Part shown: in pieces, positions 7,769 to 16,694 of the stretch
How the letters are laid out: every line of letters begins with the position of its first letter
How positions within the stretch are numbered: the first letter of the stretch is position 1
Source of the DNA: JAYEJW01 sp034716535
Lineage (GTDB): Bacteria > Pseudomonadota > Gammaproteobacteria > Chromatiales > Chromatiaceae
Length of the DNA: 61,477 nucleotides
Direction: 5' to 3'
Assembly: GCA_034716535.1 (NCBI GenBank)
Contig: JAYEJW010000432.1
Coordinates: 1 to 61,477, forward strand
Made by a program: the position numbers and the translations under genes
The notes under the pieces: generated by a model
Told to the model about the DNA's origin: nothing
Databases searched by the model: none
What the model saw: the letters and a program-made list of their open reading frames with translations, nothing else

Positions 7769-9106
7769 TTAGCCTTTTTCAGATTTCTCGAATACTGCCA
7801 TGGACTCCACGTGCGCGGTGTGCGGGAACATATCCATGGCCCCCGCTGCAACAAGCCGATAGCCGAGTCCATTGACCAGCCGATCTGCATCCCGCGCCAG
7901 GGTGGGAGGGTAACAGGAGACATAGACCAGGCGCTTGACACCCATCGCCGGTAACCAATCCAGGACCTGCAGCGCTCCGCTGCGGGGCGGGTCCAGGAGC
8001 GCCTTGTGAAAAGGCTCCCGCAGCCAGGGCGCAAGCTCCAGCTCCCCGCATAGATCCGCGGTGTGAAAACGCACGTTATGTAGCCCGTTGCGCACAGCGT
8101 TGGCACGGGCGCGGACCACGAGTCCCTCGTCCCCTTCGACGCCGGTTACTTCCGCCGCGCGGCGGGCGATGGGCAACGCAAAGTTGCCGAGACCACAGAA
8201 AAGGTCCAGCACCCGCTCGTCCGCCTGCGGATCCAGAAAGTCCAACGCGCGATCCACCATCCTGCGATTGAGCTCCAGGTTCACCTGAGTGAAGTCCGCC
8301 GGCTGGAAATAGACTCGAACGTTGTGGCGCGGCAGGCTGTAGTGTAGATCAACCGCTTGTCCCGGCAGCGGCCGGATGGTTTCCGGACCGCCCTCCTGCA
8401 GGTAAACGTGAAACCCCTCGGCTTCGCCGAAGGCCCGCAAGCTCTCCAGATCGGCCTCGCTCGGTGGGTCGAGGACCCGAAACACCAGCACGCAGGGGCC
8501 GTCTCCCATGGCCGCCTCGATCTGAGGCAGCCGCGTTCGAATCGACAGGCCATCAACGACCCCGGCGATCGCCTGAACCCGTTCCCCTACTGTCCGGTGC
8601 AGGATGTCGCAACGCGTGAGGTCGGTGATAAAGGAGGCGCCCCGCTCCCGAAAACCCACGAGCACCCTTCCCTTCTTGGCAACGAAGCGCGCCCCAAGAC
8701 GGGCCTTGCGTCTGTAGCCCCAGTGCTCGGCGTTCAATGGCGGCAACCACTCTTGCGGCTGCACCTTGCCGATACGGGCGAGCACATCGCGGAGAATCTC
8801 CTGCTTCATGCCGATCTGGGCGGCAGTGTCCATGTGCTGCAGGCTGCAGCCACCGCAGACGCCGAAGTGGGGGCAGCGAGGCTCGACACGCTGGGGCGAG
8901 GCGCTCAGGACCTCAACGACCGTCCCTTCGTCGAACTGCCTTTGGATTCTTGTATAGCGGAAGCGCACCCGCTCTCCCGGCAGCGCGCCCTGAACGAACA
9001 CGGCCTTGCCGTCGATATGTGTGAGCCCCCGGCCTTCGTCGGAAAGCGACTCGATTTCGGCCTCGACGGGCTCCCGGGGTAAGGGCTTTCGCTTCTTCTT
9101 GGACAA
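7769..9106 (-). CDS. rlmD: 23S rRNA (uracil-5-)-methyltransferase RlmD
   Basis: 445-residue TrmA-family methyltransferase that makes m5U1939 in 23S rRNA. The N-terminus has a TRAM/OB domain (about 10-70). An iron-sulfur motif CPHFGVCGGCSLQH follows (Cys78, 84, 87) with a fourth Cys near TRCDIL. The C-terminal SAM domain has VLDLFCGLGNFALP and the catalytic YVSCYPPTLARD. There is no signal peptide. Thirteen bases separate it from cysM upstream, and CYTH follows after 3 bases. In other gammaproteobacteria rlmD lies near cysM and barA/gacS, matching the HPt gene found here. RlmC is a less likely alternative because of length and context. Confidence 0.95.
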   Translation of the reverse strand: MSKKKRKPLPREPVEAEIESLSDEGRGLTHIDGKAVFVQGALPGERVRFRYTRIQRQFDEGTVVEVLSASPQRVEPRCPHFGVCGGCSLQHMDTAAQIGMKQEILRDVLARIGKVQPQEWLPPLNAEHWGYRRKARLGARFVAKKGRVLVGFRERGASFITDLTRCDILHRTVGERVQAIAGVVDGLSIRTRLPQIEAAMGDGPCVLVFRVLDPPSEADLESLRAFGEAEGFHVYLQEGGPETIRPLPGQAVDLHYSLPRHNVRVYFQPADFTQVNLELNRRMVDRALDFLDPQADERVLDLFCGLGNFALPIARRAAEVTGVEGDEGLVVRARANAVRNGLHNVRFHTADLCGELELAPWLREPFHKALLDPPRSGALQVLDWLPAMGVKRLVYVSCYPPTLARDADRLVNGLGYRLVAAGAMDMFPHTAHVESMAVFEKSEKG

Positions 9107-9119
9107 ATTCTCGGTCTAC

Positions 9120-10010
9120 TCAGGCGGGAAAGACGCCCGTGGACAGATACCGATCCCCCCGATCGCAGATGATGGCGACGATAATTGCTGCACGGAGCTC
9201 CTTGGAGAGCTCCAGAGCCGCAGCCACCGCGCCGCCCGAGGAGACGCCGGCGAAAATCCCCTCACGGGCGGCAAGGTCCCGCGCCGTCTGCTCCGCCTGG
9301 TCCTGCGAGACGTCAATGATGCGGTCCACACCGCCGGGGTCGTAGATGCTGGGAAGATACTCTTGCGGCCAGCGGCGGATACCCGGGATGCTGGAGCCCT
9401 CCCGGGGCTGCACGCCGACGATCTGCACCTGGGGATTCTGCTCCTTGAGATAACGTCCCGTGCCCATGATGGTGCCCGTGGTGCCCATGGAGCTCACGAA
9501 ATGGGTGACGGTCCCCTCGGTATCTCCCCAGATCTCGGGCCCGGTCGTCTCGTAGTGCGCCCGCGGGTTGTCCGGGTTGGAGAACTGATCCAGAATCCTG
9601 CCGTCGCCACGTGCCTCCATCTCCCGCGACAGATCGATGGCCGCCTCCATGCTGCCTTTCCGGGGCGTGAGTACGATCTCCGCCCCATAGCTCTTCATCA
9701 CCGCCCGACGCTCCACGCTCATGTTCTCAGGCATGATCAGAATCATACGGTAGCCTTTGATGGCCGCCGCCATGGCCAGCGCAATTCCCGTATTGCCGCT
9801 GGTGGCCTCGATCAAGGTATCTCCGGGCTTGATGTCTCCGCGCTCCTCCGCGCGCTTGATCATGCTGAGCGCCGGTCGGTCCTTCACCGAGCCCGCCGGG
9901 TTGTTTCCCTCCAGCTTGACGAGGATGCGGTTGTCCGAATCGCCCGGTAGCCTCTGCAGGCGCACCAAGGGGGTATTGCCGACAAACGCTTCGATGGTGG
10001 GATAGTCCAT
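9120..10010 (-). CDS. cysM: cysteine synthase B (O-acetylserine/thiosulfate sulfhydrylase)
   Basis: 296-residue PLP enzyme of fold type II that converts O-acetylserine with sulfide or thiosulfate into cysteine or S-sulfocysteine. It has the PLP-lysine motif NNPAGSVKDRPALSM (Lys43), the substrate loop EATSGNTGIAL (about 68-78) and a GTGRYLKE segment. The NNPAGSVKDR form and the short length match CysM rather than CysK. It is the most upstream gene of a minus-strand run that reaches rlmD and the transporter operon, and is divergent from the HPt gene at 10206. Thiosulfate use would suit a sulfur oxidiser, but that is inference. Confidence 0.92.
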   Translation of the reverse strand: MDYPTIEAFVGNTPLVRLQRLPGDSDNRILVKLEGNNPAGSVKDRPALSMIKRAEERGDIKPGDTLIEATSGNTGIALAMAAAIKGYRMILIMPENMSVERRAVMKSYGAEIVLTPRKGSMEAAIDLSREMEARGDGRILDQFSNPDNPRAHYETTGPEIWGDTEGTVTHFVSSMGTTGTIMGTGRYLKEQNPQVQIVGVQPREGSSIPGIRRWPQEYLPSIYDPGGVDRIIDVSQDQAEQTARDLAAREGIFAGVSSGGAVAAALELSKELRAAIIVAIICDRGDRYLSTGVFPA

Positions 10011-10205
10011 GGACCTTGGCCTGCCGCCCTCGGGCGGAATCGGGTTGTTCGTTCTTCTGATTGTGCAACAGGTTCTCGGGCGGAGAAAGGCCCGGGAAGA
10101 TGTGCCGCCCCCGAAATCGGCGTCCGACTTGCATCGAACGCTGGACTTGCCTGGTCTTTAGTGGCTATGTTTCCCGAAAAACGATGAGAACAATGGAGAG
10201 ATGCA

Positions 10206-10577
10206 ATGGAGGAACCTTTGGAAACGTCCAGCCCTGAATCAGGCACGAAGCTTCCGACCCGAGACGAGACCGCAGCCCTCGCGGCCGCCGGCGGCGACAT
10301 GGGTCTTGCCCGCGAGATGCTCGAATCCCTTCTGCTGGGTCTGCCGCGTGAGATGGCGATTTTAAGTGGGCGATTCGAAGCCGAAGACTGGCCCGGTCTA
10401 GGCGAGGCGGCCCACCACATGCGCGGTGCGACCAGTTATTGCGGCTTACCGGCCTTGGACACGGCTCTCCAGGACCTGGAGAGATCGGCCAAGGCGGGTG
10501 ACGCGAAACGGATAGTGGTCAGGCTCCAGCAGGTGGCGCAGGAGGCGGAGCGCCTGCGCGCCGGCTTCCCCCTTTGA
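10206..10577 (+). CDS. stand-alone histidine phosphotransfer (HPt) protein
   Basis: 123-residue helical protein with the HPt phospho-histidine motif AHHMRGATSYCG; His70 aligns with the phosphorylated His of AHxLKG-type domains. The surrounding helices (EMLESLLLGLPREMAILSGRFEA, LDTALQDLERSAKAGD) match the HPt four-helix bundle. A GGAGAG site lies five bases before the ATG, so it is probably expressed. It is divergent from cysM-rlmD. In relatives this neighbourhood carries the hybrid kinase BarA/GacS, whose last domain is an HPt. Here no kinase or receiver domain accompanies it, so it may be a remnant working with an unlinked kinase. Confidence 0.85.
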   Translation: MEEPLETSSPESGTKLPTRDETAALAAAGGDMGLAREMLESLLLGLPREMAILSGRFEAEDWPGLGEAAHHMRGATSYCGLPALDTALQDLERSAKAGDAKRIVVRLQQVAQEAERLRAGFPL

Positions 10578-10622
10578 GCCCCGGTATGTCGTTCCACGAC
10601 CAGCTCGGCCGCACCGCGGCGC

Positions 10623-13301
10623 CTACAGAATCTTGCTCACCAGCTTGATACCCGGGTCCAACTTATCCCGTTCCAATCTGAAACCCAAGGACTGCACCAG
10701 GGCCAGCATGCGGGTATTGGCGGTCAGCACCTCCCCTTCCATGACCCGAAATCCCCGCTCGCGCGCATTCTGCATCAGCGAGCGCATCAGACGGGCGCCG
10801 ATGCCGCGGTTACGCCACTCATCGGCCACCACGATCGCGAACTCGCAGGCCTCGCCCCCGGGACGGGACATGTAACGAGCAACGCCGACCTCCACGTCCT
10901 GCTCCTCCTGCTCCACTACCCCGATGAGGGCCATCTCCCGGTCGTAGTCGATCTGGGTGAAGCGCACCAGCATCTCGGGTGTGAGCTCCTTGATCGCCTG
11001 CATGAAGCGGAAGTACTTGGTCTGCTCCGAGAGCCCGCGCACGAAGTCCTGCTCCATCTTTGCATCCTCGGGGCGAATGGGGCGAATGACCAGGTCCGTA
11101 CCGTCCGGGAGCTGAGCGCGCTCCGTGAGCTGGGTCGGATAGGGGTGAATGGCCATGTGGCCGTAAGGGGGCATCTGGGACGGACGGTAGTTGACCCGGA
11201 TACGGGCGTCCACCGCCACGACCTCCTGGTCGTTGCCGATCAGGGGATTGATGTCCATCTCTATGATCTCGGGCAGCTCGCACACCATCTCCGAGACGCG
11301 CTGCAGAATCTTGGCGAGGGCGTGACGGTTCATCGGGGGCATGTGGCGGAAGGCCCCCATGAGGCGTGCCACCCGGGTGTGGTCGATCATGGTCTCGATG
11401 ATGAAATCGTTGAGCGGCGGCAGGCTCACTGCGTGGTCTTCCAGCACCTCGACCTCGGTTCCGCCGGCGCCGAAACTGATGACGGGTCCGAAGACAGGCT
11501 CGCGCACGACGCCGATCATCAGCTCTCGGGCCGCTCTGGTGGAGACCATGTGCTCCACTGTGACCCCGGAGATCACGGCCTCCGACCGCAGCTTCTTGGC
11601 GCGCTCCACGATCTCGGCAAAGGTACGTCGAACGGACTGGGCGTCGCTGATGTTCAGCCGCACCCCGTCCACGTCGGACTTGTGGCCAATATCCGGAGAA
11701 TTGATCTTCATGACCACGGGAAAACCCAGGGCCTCCGCCGCCATCAGGGCCTCGTTGGGGGTGCGCGCCAGCACCGCCTGCATGGTGGGGATGTGGAAGG
11801 CAGAAAGGATGGCCTTGGCCTCAATCGTGCCCAGGGTCTTGCGGCCTTCCGCCATGACCCCCTCGATGATCAGTCGCGCCCCCTCGACATCCGGTCCCTT
11901 GCGTTGTGAGAGAGGGCCTGGGGACTGCATGAGCAGCTTCTGGTTGCGCTGATGGGTCGCGAGAAACGACATGGCCTCCACGGCCACCCCCGGGAACTCG
12001 AAGTGGGGGACCTGGTTCTCGGCGAACAGGGTCTGGGCGTCCGCAACCCGCGAGGCCCCCATCCAGCAGGCAAGGACCGGCTTCCGGCTCTTCTTGGCCG
12101 CGGCGATCACTTCCCGCGCAACGGCAATGGGGTCCGTCATGGCCAGGGGCGCCAGAATCGCCAACACCCCATCCACGTTCGGGTCGGCGAGACAGGCATC
12201 CACGGCGATACGGTAGCGTTCCGGCGTCGTGTCGCCGATCACGTCCACCGGGTTGTCGTGGGACCAGTGGTCCGGTAGGGCCGCCTCCAAGCGCGAGCGC
12301 GTCTCGTCGCCGAGCGGGGCCAGGGTCAGACCCTGCTCTACCGCGCGATCGGCCGCCAGCACGCCGGGGCCACCTCCGTTAGTGACGATGGCCACGCGAT
12401 CACCGGCCAAGCGCTTGCCGGTACCGAAGACCTGAGCAGCGCCGAAAAGTTGGTCGAGGGCCTCCACCTGCACCGCACCGGCACGCTCCATGACCGCGCG
12501 GAAGACCTCCGCCGAGCCCACCCAGGCACCGGTGTGGGACTTGGCGGCGCGGGAGCCCGCCGGGTACCGCCCGGCCTTGACCACAATCACTGGCTTTAGG
12601 CGCGCAGCCGCCCGCAACCCGCTCATGAATCGGCGGGCGTCACGGATACCTTCCACGTACAGCAGAATACTCTGAGTGTGGCTGTCGAGTGCGAGATAAT
12701 CCAGTACGTCGCCAAAGTCGACGTCCGCCGCGGCACCCAGTGAGACCACGGCGGAGAATCCGAGCTGCCGCGGCCCCGACCAGTCCAACATGGCGGTGCA
12801 GACAGCCCCCGACTGGGAGACCAGGGCCACGTTGCCGCGCCGGGCCGGCTCGTTGCCGAAGGTCGCATTCAGTCCGTGTTGCGACCGCATGACTCCCAGA
12901 CAGTTGGGACCCAGGACGCGGATTCGGTTGCGGCGCGCCGCTTCCACCAGTTTTTCCTGGAGCGAGGCTCCCCGCGCGCCTTGCTCGGCAAACCCGGCGG
13001 AGTGCACCACGGCCACCTTGACCCCGAATTCACCGCATTGATCCAGTATCTCCGCTACCTTCTGCGCCGGAGTGGCGATGAGCGCGAGATCTACTTGCTT
13101 GTTCAGCTCGTGCAGGGTCTTGTAACAGGGACGGCCCGCCACCTTCTCGTACTTCGGATTGATGGCGTAACAGGGCCCCTTGAACCCACCCGCCAGAAGG
13201 TTCCGATACACCATCCCGGCGACGGAGCCCTCGCGGTCACTGGCGCCGAACACCGCGACGGCGTTCGGGGTAAAGAGTTGGTCGACGTCGGACAAGCGCA
13301 T
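10623..13301 (-). CDS. acyl-CoA synthetase (NDP-forming)-like/GNAT fusion, Pat/YfiQ-type protein lysine acetyltransferase
   Basis: 892-residue protein in the classic Pat order. A CoA-binding Rossmann domain comes first (about 1-130, VAVFGASDREGSVAG and INPKY). A succinyl-CoA-synthetase-like ligase domain follows (about 150-460, VALVSQSGAV, IVTNGGGPGVLAAD), then an ATP-grasp domain (about 480-700, FPVVMKINSPDIGHKSDVDGV, ISFGAGGTEVEVLEDHAV). A C-terminal GNAT domain (about 730-892) has WRNRGIGARLMRSLMQNARERG as the acetyl-CoA pyrophosphate loop. Such proteins acetylate lysines, notably in acetyl-CoA synthetase; the synthetase part is usually regulatory. It is divergent from a deacetylase-family gene 124 bases away. 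A true ADP-forming acetyl-CoA synthetase is the alternative. Confidence 0.9.
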   Translation of the reverse strand: MRLSDVDQLFTPNAVAVFGASDREGSVAGMVYRNLLAGGFKGPCYAINPKYEKVAGRPCYKTLHELNKQVDLALIATPAQKVAEILDQCGEFGVKVAVVHSAGFAEQGARGASLQEKLVEAARRNRIRVLGPNCLGVMRSQHGLNATFGNEPARRGNVALVSQSGAVCTAMLDWSGPRQLGFSAVVSLGAAADVDFGDVLDYLALDSHTQSILLYVEGIRDARRFMSGLRAAARLKPVIVVKAGRYPAGSRAAKSHTGAWVGSAEVFRAVMERAGAVQVEALDQLFGAAQVFGTGKRLAGDRVAIVTNGGGPGVLAADRAVEQGLTLAPLGDETRSRLEAALPDHWSHDNPVDVIGDTTPERYRIAVDACLADPNVDGVLAILAPLAMTDPIAVAREVIAAAKKSRKPVLACWMGASRVADAQTLFAENQVPHFEFPGVAVEAMSFLATHQRNQKLLMQSPGPLSQRKGPDVEGARLIIEGVMAEGRKTLGTIEAKAILSAFHIPTMQAVLARTPNEALMAAEALGFPVVMKINSPDIGHKSDVDGVRLNISDAQSVRRTFAEIVERAKKLRSEAVISGVTVEHMVSTRAARELMIGVVREPVFGPVISFGAGGTEVEVLEDHAVSLPPLNDFIIETMIDHTRVARLMGAFRHMPPMNRHALAKILQRVSEMVCELPEIIEMDINPLIGNDQEVVAVDARIRVNYRPSQMPPYGHMAIHPYPTQLTERAQLPDGTDLVIRPIRPEDAKMEQDFVRGLSEQTKYFRFMQAIKELTPEMLVRFTQIDYDREMALIGVVEQEEQDVEVGVARYMSRPGGEACEFAIVVADEWRNRGIGARLMRSLMQNARERGFRVMEGEVLTANTRMLALVQSLGFRLERDKLDPGIKLVSKIL

Positions 13302-13425
13302 GGGATTCTGCCCCCGGCGGAAAACGGTTTAAGCTTGTTGTCGAACTGTAGCTTCGCAGAAAACTGCGATCTTCTTTGTGTGTTTTATCAAAAAAGAATT
13401 ACAGCTTACTGAGAATCAGAAAAAA

Positions 13426-14358
13426 ATGAATCTCGCCTTCATCAGCCACCGGGCCTGTTGTGGCCACCGCATGGGCGCCCATCATCCGGAGAGGCCGGAG
13501 CGCCTGCACGCCATTCAAGACCGCCTCATCGCCTCCGGCATGGAGATGCTCATGACCCACTATGATGCCCCGGAGGCCACCTTCGAACAATTGATCCGCG
13601 TTCATGACCCGAGCTACGTGCGCCGGATCGAGCAAGCATCCCCCGAAGCCGATGACGTCCTGGCCTGGGTCGATGGGGACACCGCCATGAACAAGGGTAC
13701 CCTGCAGGCGGCCTTGCGCGCTGCAGGCGCGGCGGTGCTCGGGGTGGATCTCGTCATGAGCGACAAGCACCACGCCGCCTTCTGCGCCGTGCGCCCGCCG
13801 GGGCACCATGCGGAGCGCCGCCGCGCCATGGGGTTCTGTTTCTTCAACAACCTGGCCGTCGGCGCCGCCCACGCCCTAGAGGCGCACCGCCTCACGAGGG
13901 TCGCGGTCGTGGACTTCGACGTCCATCACGGAAATGGCACCGAGGACATCTTCAGAGACGAGGAGCGTGTGCTCTTCTGCTCCAGCTTCCAACACCCCTT
14001 CTATCCCGGCACAGGGGCCGATACCGACGCCCCCAACATCGTCAACATCCCCCTTGCTTCAGGCACGGCGGGCGAGGAGCTGAAGGCGGCCATCGAGGAA
14101 CGCTGGCTACCGCGGATCGACGCCTTCAAGCCCCAGCTCATCATGATCTCCGCTGGCTTCGACGGTCATGCCGAGGACGACATGGCCCAGTTCAACCTAC
14201 GCGAGCCCGACTATGCATGGATCACGCGCCAGCTCCACGAGCTGGCGGTCGTGCACGCCGACGAGCGGGTGGTCTCCTGCCTGGAGGGTGGTTACAACCT
14301 CAACGCCCTCGGACGCAGCGTGAGCACCCATATCGACGAGCTCATCGGTCATGGGTAG
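13426..14358 (+). CDS. histone deacetylase family protein (AcuC/class II HDAC-like)
   Basis: 310-residue zinc-dependent amidohydrolase. All family blocks are visible: HHPERPERL, RPPGHHAE (catalytic His pair), GFCFFNNLAVGA, VVDFDVHHGNGTEDIF (zinc Asp and His), HPFYPGTG, and MISAGFDGHAEDDMAQ (zinc Asp). The start is ATG at 13426, where the family's usual beginning (LAFISHRACCGHRMGAHHPE) falls; an upstream in-frame extension is lysine/glutamine rich and unlikely. It is transcribed divergently from the Pat-like acetyltransferase. Together they could set and remove lysine acetylation, as AcuA/AcuC do in Bacillus. Acetylpolyamine hydrolase activity is an alternative. Confidence 0.9.
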   Translation: MNLAFISHRACCGHRMGAHHPERPERLHAIQDRLIASGMEMLMTHYDAPEATFEQLIRVHDPSYVRRIEQASPEADDVLAWVDGDTAMNKGTLQAALRAAGAAVLGVDLVMSDKHHAAFCAVRPPGHHAERRRAMGFCFFNNLAVGAAHALEAHRLTRVAVVDFDVHHGNGTEDIFRDEERVLFCSSFQHPFYPGTGADTDAPNIVNIPLASGTAGEELKAAIEERWLPRIDAFKPQLIMISAGFDGHAEDDMAQFNLREPDYAWITRQLHELAVVHADERVVSCLEGGYNLNALGRSVSTHIDELIGHG

Positions 14359-14415
14359 GCTCGGACGACCCGACCGGTCGTTGGGATGCGGCCGAATCTA
14401 AGAAGGGGGAGATCC

Positions 14416-14712
14416 ATGTCTCGCATCACGGGAGCATTGTCAACCGCAGGCAGAGGCCTCTTCGGTTGGGTAGCCCGCTACGTCGGGTGGCTGGCGCTCA
14501 CCACCATCGTCACCCTCGCAGGGGTGTCGATCCTGATGCTGTTCAAGGACTGGACGATCAAGTCCCTGTTTACGTCGATGATGGCTTGGCCCGCCCTGGG
14601 GCTCGCCATGCTGGTCGCAGTGCCCGTTGCCTTCCTGCAGGTTGGGCGGATCTATCTGTACAGCGCCTTCGGGGGCGGCCTGCTCTATAGTCTTTTTGTG
14701 CTCATCGCCTGA
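14416..14712 (+). CDS. small integral membrane protein of unknown function
   Basis: 98-residue protein with a short basic N-terminus (SRITGALSTAGRGLFGWVARY) and about three hydrophobic segments (LALTTIVTLAGVSILMLF, PALGLAMLVAVPVAFL, YSAFGGGLLYSLFVLIA). The start ATG at 14416 follows GGGGGAGA by a few bases; a longer in-frame start at 14386 adds only polar residues. It lies 57 bases after the deacetylase gene and may be co-transcribed. I recognise no family. Confidence 0.6.
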   Translation: MSRITGALSTAGRGLFGWVARYVGWLALTTIVTLAGVSILMLFKDWTIKSLFTSMMAWPALGLAMLVAVPVAFLQVGRIYLYSAFGGGLLYSLFVLIA

Positions 14713-14831
14713 GCTCACACCCAGGTCGGGCACCGGGTCCACTTTCCCGCTTGTGTAGGGCTGGAAGATACCAGAGAATTTCCCTCAAGAAAGCACGCGG
14801 GATTCCCAACCCCAACCATAGGAGCCGCCCC

Positions 14832-15617
14832 ATGCACCGCAGCCTCGCCTCGCTGGTTCTTGTCCTGTTCACGCTACCCTTCGCCGCTTTCGGTGCGGTC
14901 CAGACGGAAACCCTGGAGTACAAGGACGGAGACACCACACTCAAGGGTTTCCTGGTCTACGACGACGCCATCGAGGGCACGCGCCCCGGTGTGATCCTGG
15001 TCCACGAGTGGTGGGGACTGAACGATTACGCCCGCGAGCGCGCCGAGATGCTTGCGGAGCTCGGGTACGTGGCCTTCGCCGTCGACATGTACGGCGACAA
15101 CAAGGTGACCTCACACGCGGAGGAGGCCGGCGGTTGGATGAAGCAAATCACAGAAAATGTCGAGGCCTGGCAACAGCGCGCCCTGCTCGGCCTTGAGATC
15201 CTGAAAAAGCACGAACTGGTGCACGGAGACCATCTCGCGGCCGTCGGTTACTGCTTCGGCGGAGCCACCGTGATGCAGATGGCCTATTCCGGGGCCGATC
15301 TGGACGGCGTGGTCAGCTTCCATGGCTCACTCCCACCGGCCACGCCGGAACAGCAGAAGAACATCAAGGCCAATGTGCTCGTGGCCCACGGCGAAGCGGA
15401 TGCCTTTGTCCCCGCAGAGCGCATCGCCGCGTTCAAGTCCGCCCTGGATGCGGCCGGCGTCGATTGGCAGATGGCGACTTACGGAGGCGCCCGCCACGCC
15501 TTCACGAATCCGGGCGCCGGCGCATACGGGATCGAGAACCTGCAGTACGACGAACAGGCCGACGCCCGCTCCTGGGCGCTCATGCAGGCCTTTTTCGACG
15601 AGATCTTTGCGGAGTAG
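14832..15617 (+). CDS. secreted dienelactone hydrolase family protein
   Basis: 261-residue alpha/beta hydrolase. A signal peptide is clear (SLASLVLVLFTLPFAAFGA, cleavage near residue 21-22), so it is probably periplasmic. The dienelactone hydrolase catalytic set is complete: Glu59 in VHEWWGL, nucleophile Cys141 in GYCFGGA, Asp190 in HGEADAFVP and His222 in ARHAFTNP. The start at 14832 places the ATG directly before the signal peptide. The classical enzyme opens dienelactones in chlorocatechol breakdown, but no aromatic pathway is nearby. Exported members are widespread esterase/lactonase-like proteins of uncertain substrate. Confidence 0.88.
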   Translation: MHRSLASLVLVLFTLPFAAFGAVQTETLEYKDGDTTLKGFLVYDDAIEGTRPGVILVHEWWGLNDYARERAEMLAELGYVAFAVDMYGDNKVTSHAEEAGGWMKQITENVEAWQQRALLGLEILKKHELVHGDHLAAVGYCFGGATVMQMAYSGADLDGVVSFHGSLPPATPEQQKNIKANVLVAHGEADAFVPAERIAAFKSALDAAGVDWQMATYGGARHAFTNPGAGAYGIENLQYDEQADARSWALMQAFFDEIFAE

Positions 15618-15821
15618 CAGCCCTTGCCCCGCAGTGGGCAATGAGCAGGTGCGCGGCAAGCGCTGAGTCGTTCCAAACTGCCGTCGAAGGGCGGCGCCAG
15701 GCTCAGCCTCCACCGCGAATGCCGTGGCTCCCAATTACCTAGTGTTTTCATCTGGATTCATCCTATACTTCATTCTCGACTCGTTCGTCGAAGATAAGAA
15801 AAGAGGAATGGAGTGAGATTG

Positions 15822-16574
15822 ATGAAAGCGAATACAACGACTGGCCCACGCAGGATCCTGGACTACGCGCTCGCCCTTGCCGTTGGCCTCACGGCCAGCG
15901 GTGGCCTGATCGGCCCGGCCGAGGGTGCAGACGCCTTCGTGCCCCTCAAGCCCCAGGCCCGGGTGCTCGATACCCGTGAACCGGGCGATATCACGTTGGG
16001 CGATCCCCTGGACGGGCCCGAGACCTTGCTTCTCGAGCTGGCGGGCGTCGCACGCATACCGCTGGATGCGACTGCGGTCCAGCTCAACGTCACTGTTACT
16101 GAAGGCACGGGCACGAGCTTCCTCAGCGTCTGGGACGAAGGCGGCTGGCCCGGCACCTCAAGCCTCAACTGGTCCGACGGGGATGCCCGGCCGAATGCGG
16201 TGACGACGTCCATCGCCTCGGACGGTTTCATTCGCATCTACAACAACGCCGGCCTTGTCCACGTCATCGTCGATGTCGTGGGCTACTATACGGCCGGTCT
16301 GGGGGATTTCGAGGTCGTGTCGGATAGCTTCCCGCTCGCACTCAATCCCGGCGACCTCAGTGGTAGCACGGTGAGCTGCCCGCAAGGCAAGGGCATTACC
16401 GGGGGAGGCGCGAGCATCGTTGAGAACGCCGGCCTCGACCTCAAGACGTCGATCCCGCGCAGCGACCTCACGGGTTGGAGCGCCACCGCAATCGGAGAGG
16501 ATCCGCCGGGCACCGGTACCCTCAATATCTACGCGGTCTGCGCGCAAGGCGTCCTGCCAAGTCCTGCCATGTAG
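15822..16574 (+). CDS. secreted protein with one RVLDTR-type beta domain and a C-terminal GGGAS domain
   Basis: 250-residue exported protein. The signal peptide spans about residues 1-34 (LALAVGLTASGGLIGPAEGADA). One beta-rich domain (about 35-150) begins FVPLKPQARVLDTR and contains VQLNVTVTEG, FLSVWDEGGWPGTSSLN and HVIVDVVGYY. A second domain has SCPQGKGITGGGASI and ends in IYAVCAQG, with two cysteines that could pair. The first domain is homologous to the three repeats of the convergent gene at 16695-18572. I know such repeats mainly from actinobacterial surface proteins. The start ATG at 15822 has GGAG eight bases upstream. Function unknown; an extracellular or surface role is inferred. 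Confidence 0.7.
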   Translation: MKANTTTGPRRILDYALALAVGLTASGGLIGPAEGADAFVPLKPQARVLDTREPGDITLGDPLDGPETLLLELAGVARIPLDATAVQLNVTVTEGTGTSFLSVWDEGGWPGTSSLNWSDGDARPNAVTTSIASDGFIRIYNNAGLVHVIVDVVGYYTAGLGDFEVVSDSFPLALNPGDLSGSTVSCPQGKGITGGGASIVENAGLDLKTSIPRSDLTGWSATAIGEDPPGTGTLNIYAVCAQGVLPSPAM

Positions 16575-16580
16575 GTCTTA

Positions 16581-16609
16581 GGGAACCGCCGAGCTTCTCG
16601 GCGGTTCCC
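16581..16609 (+). terminator. perfect GC-rich hairpin after the secreted repeat protein
   Basis: GGGAACCGCCGAG pairs perfectly with CTCGGCGGTTCCC around a 3-base loop, starting 6 bases after the stop at 16574. No T run follows on either strand, so it may act as an RNA 3' stabiliser or a weak terminator between the two convergent genes. Confidence 0.55.
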
Positions 16610-16694
16610 AAGTCGCAGGAATGCACCGCCGTTTTCGACGCTTCGCGCCCGTCGACAAAGGCACACTCCGGAAACCGCATTCCTGATCAGAGGC

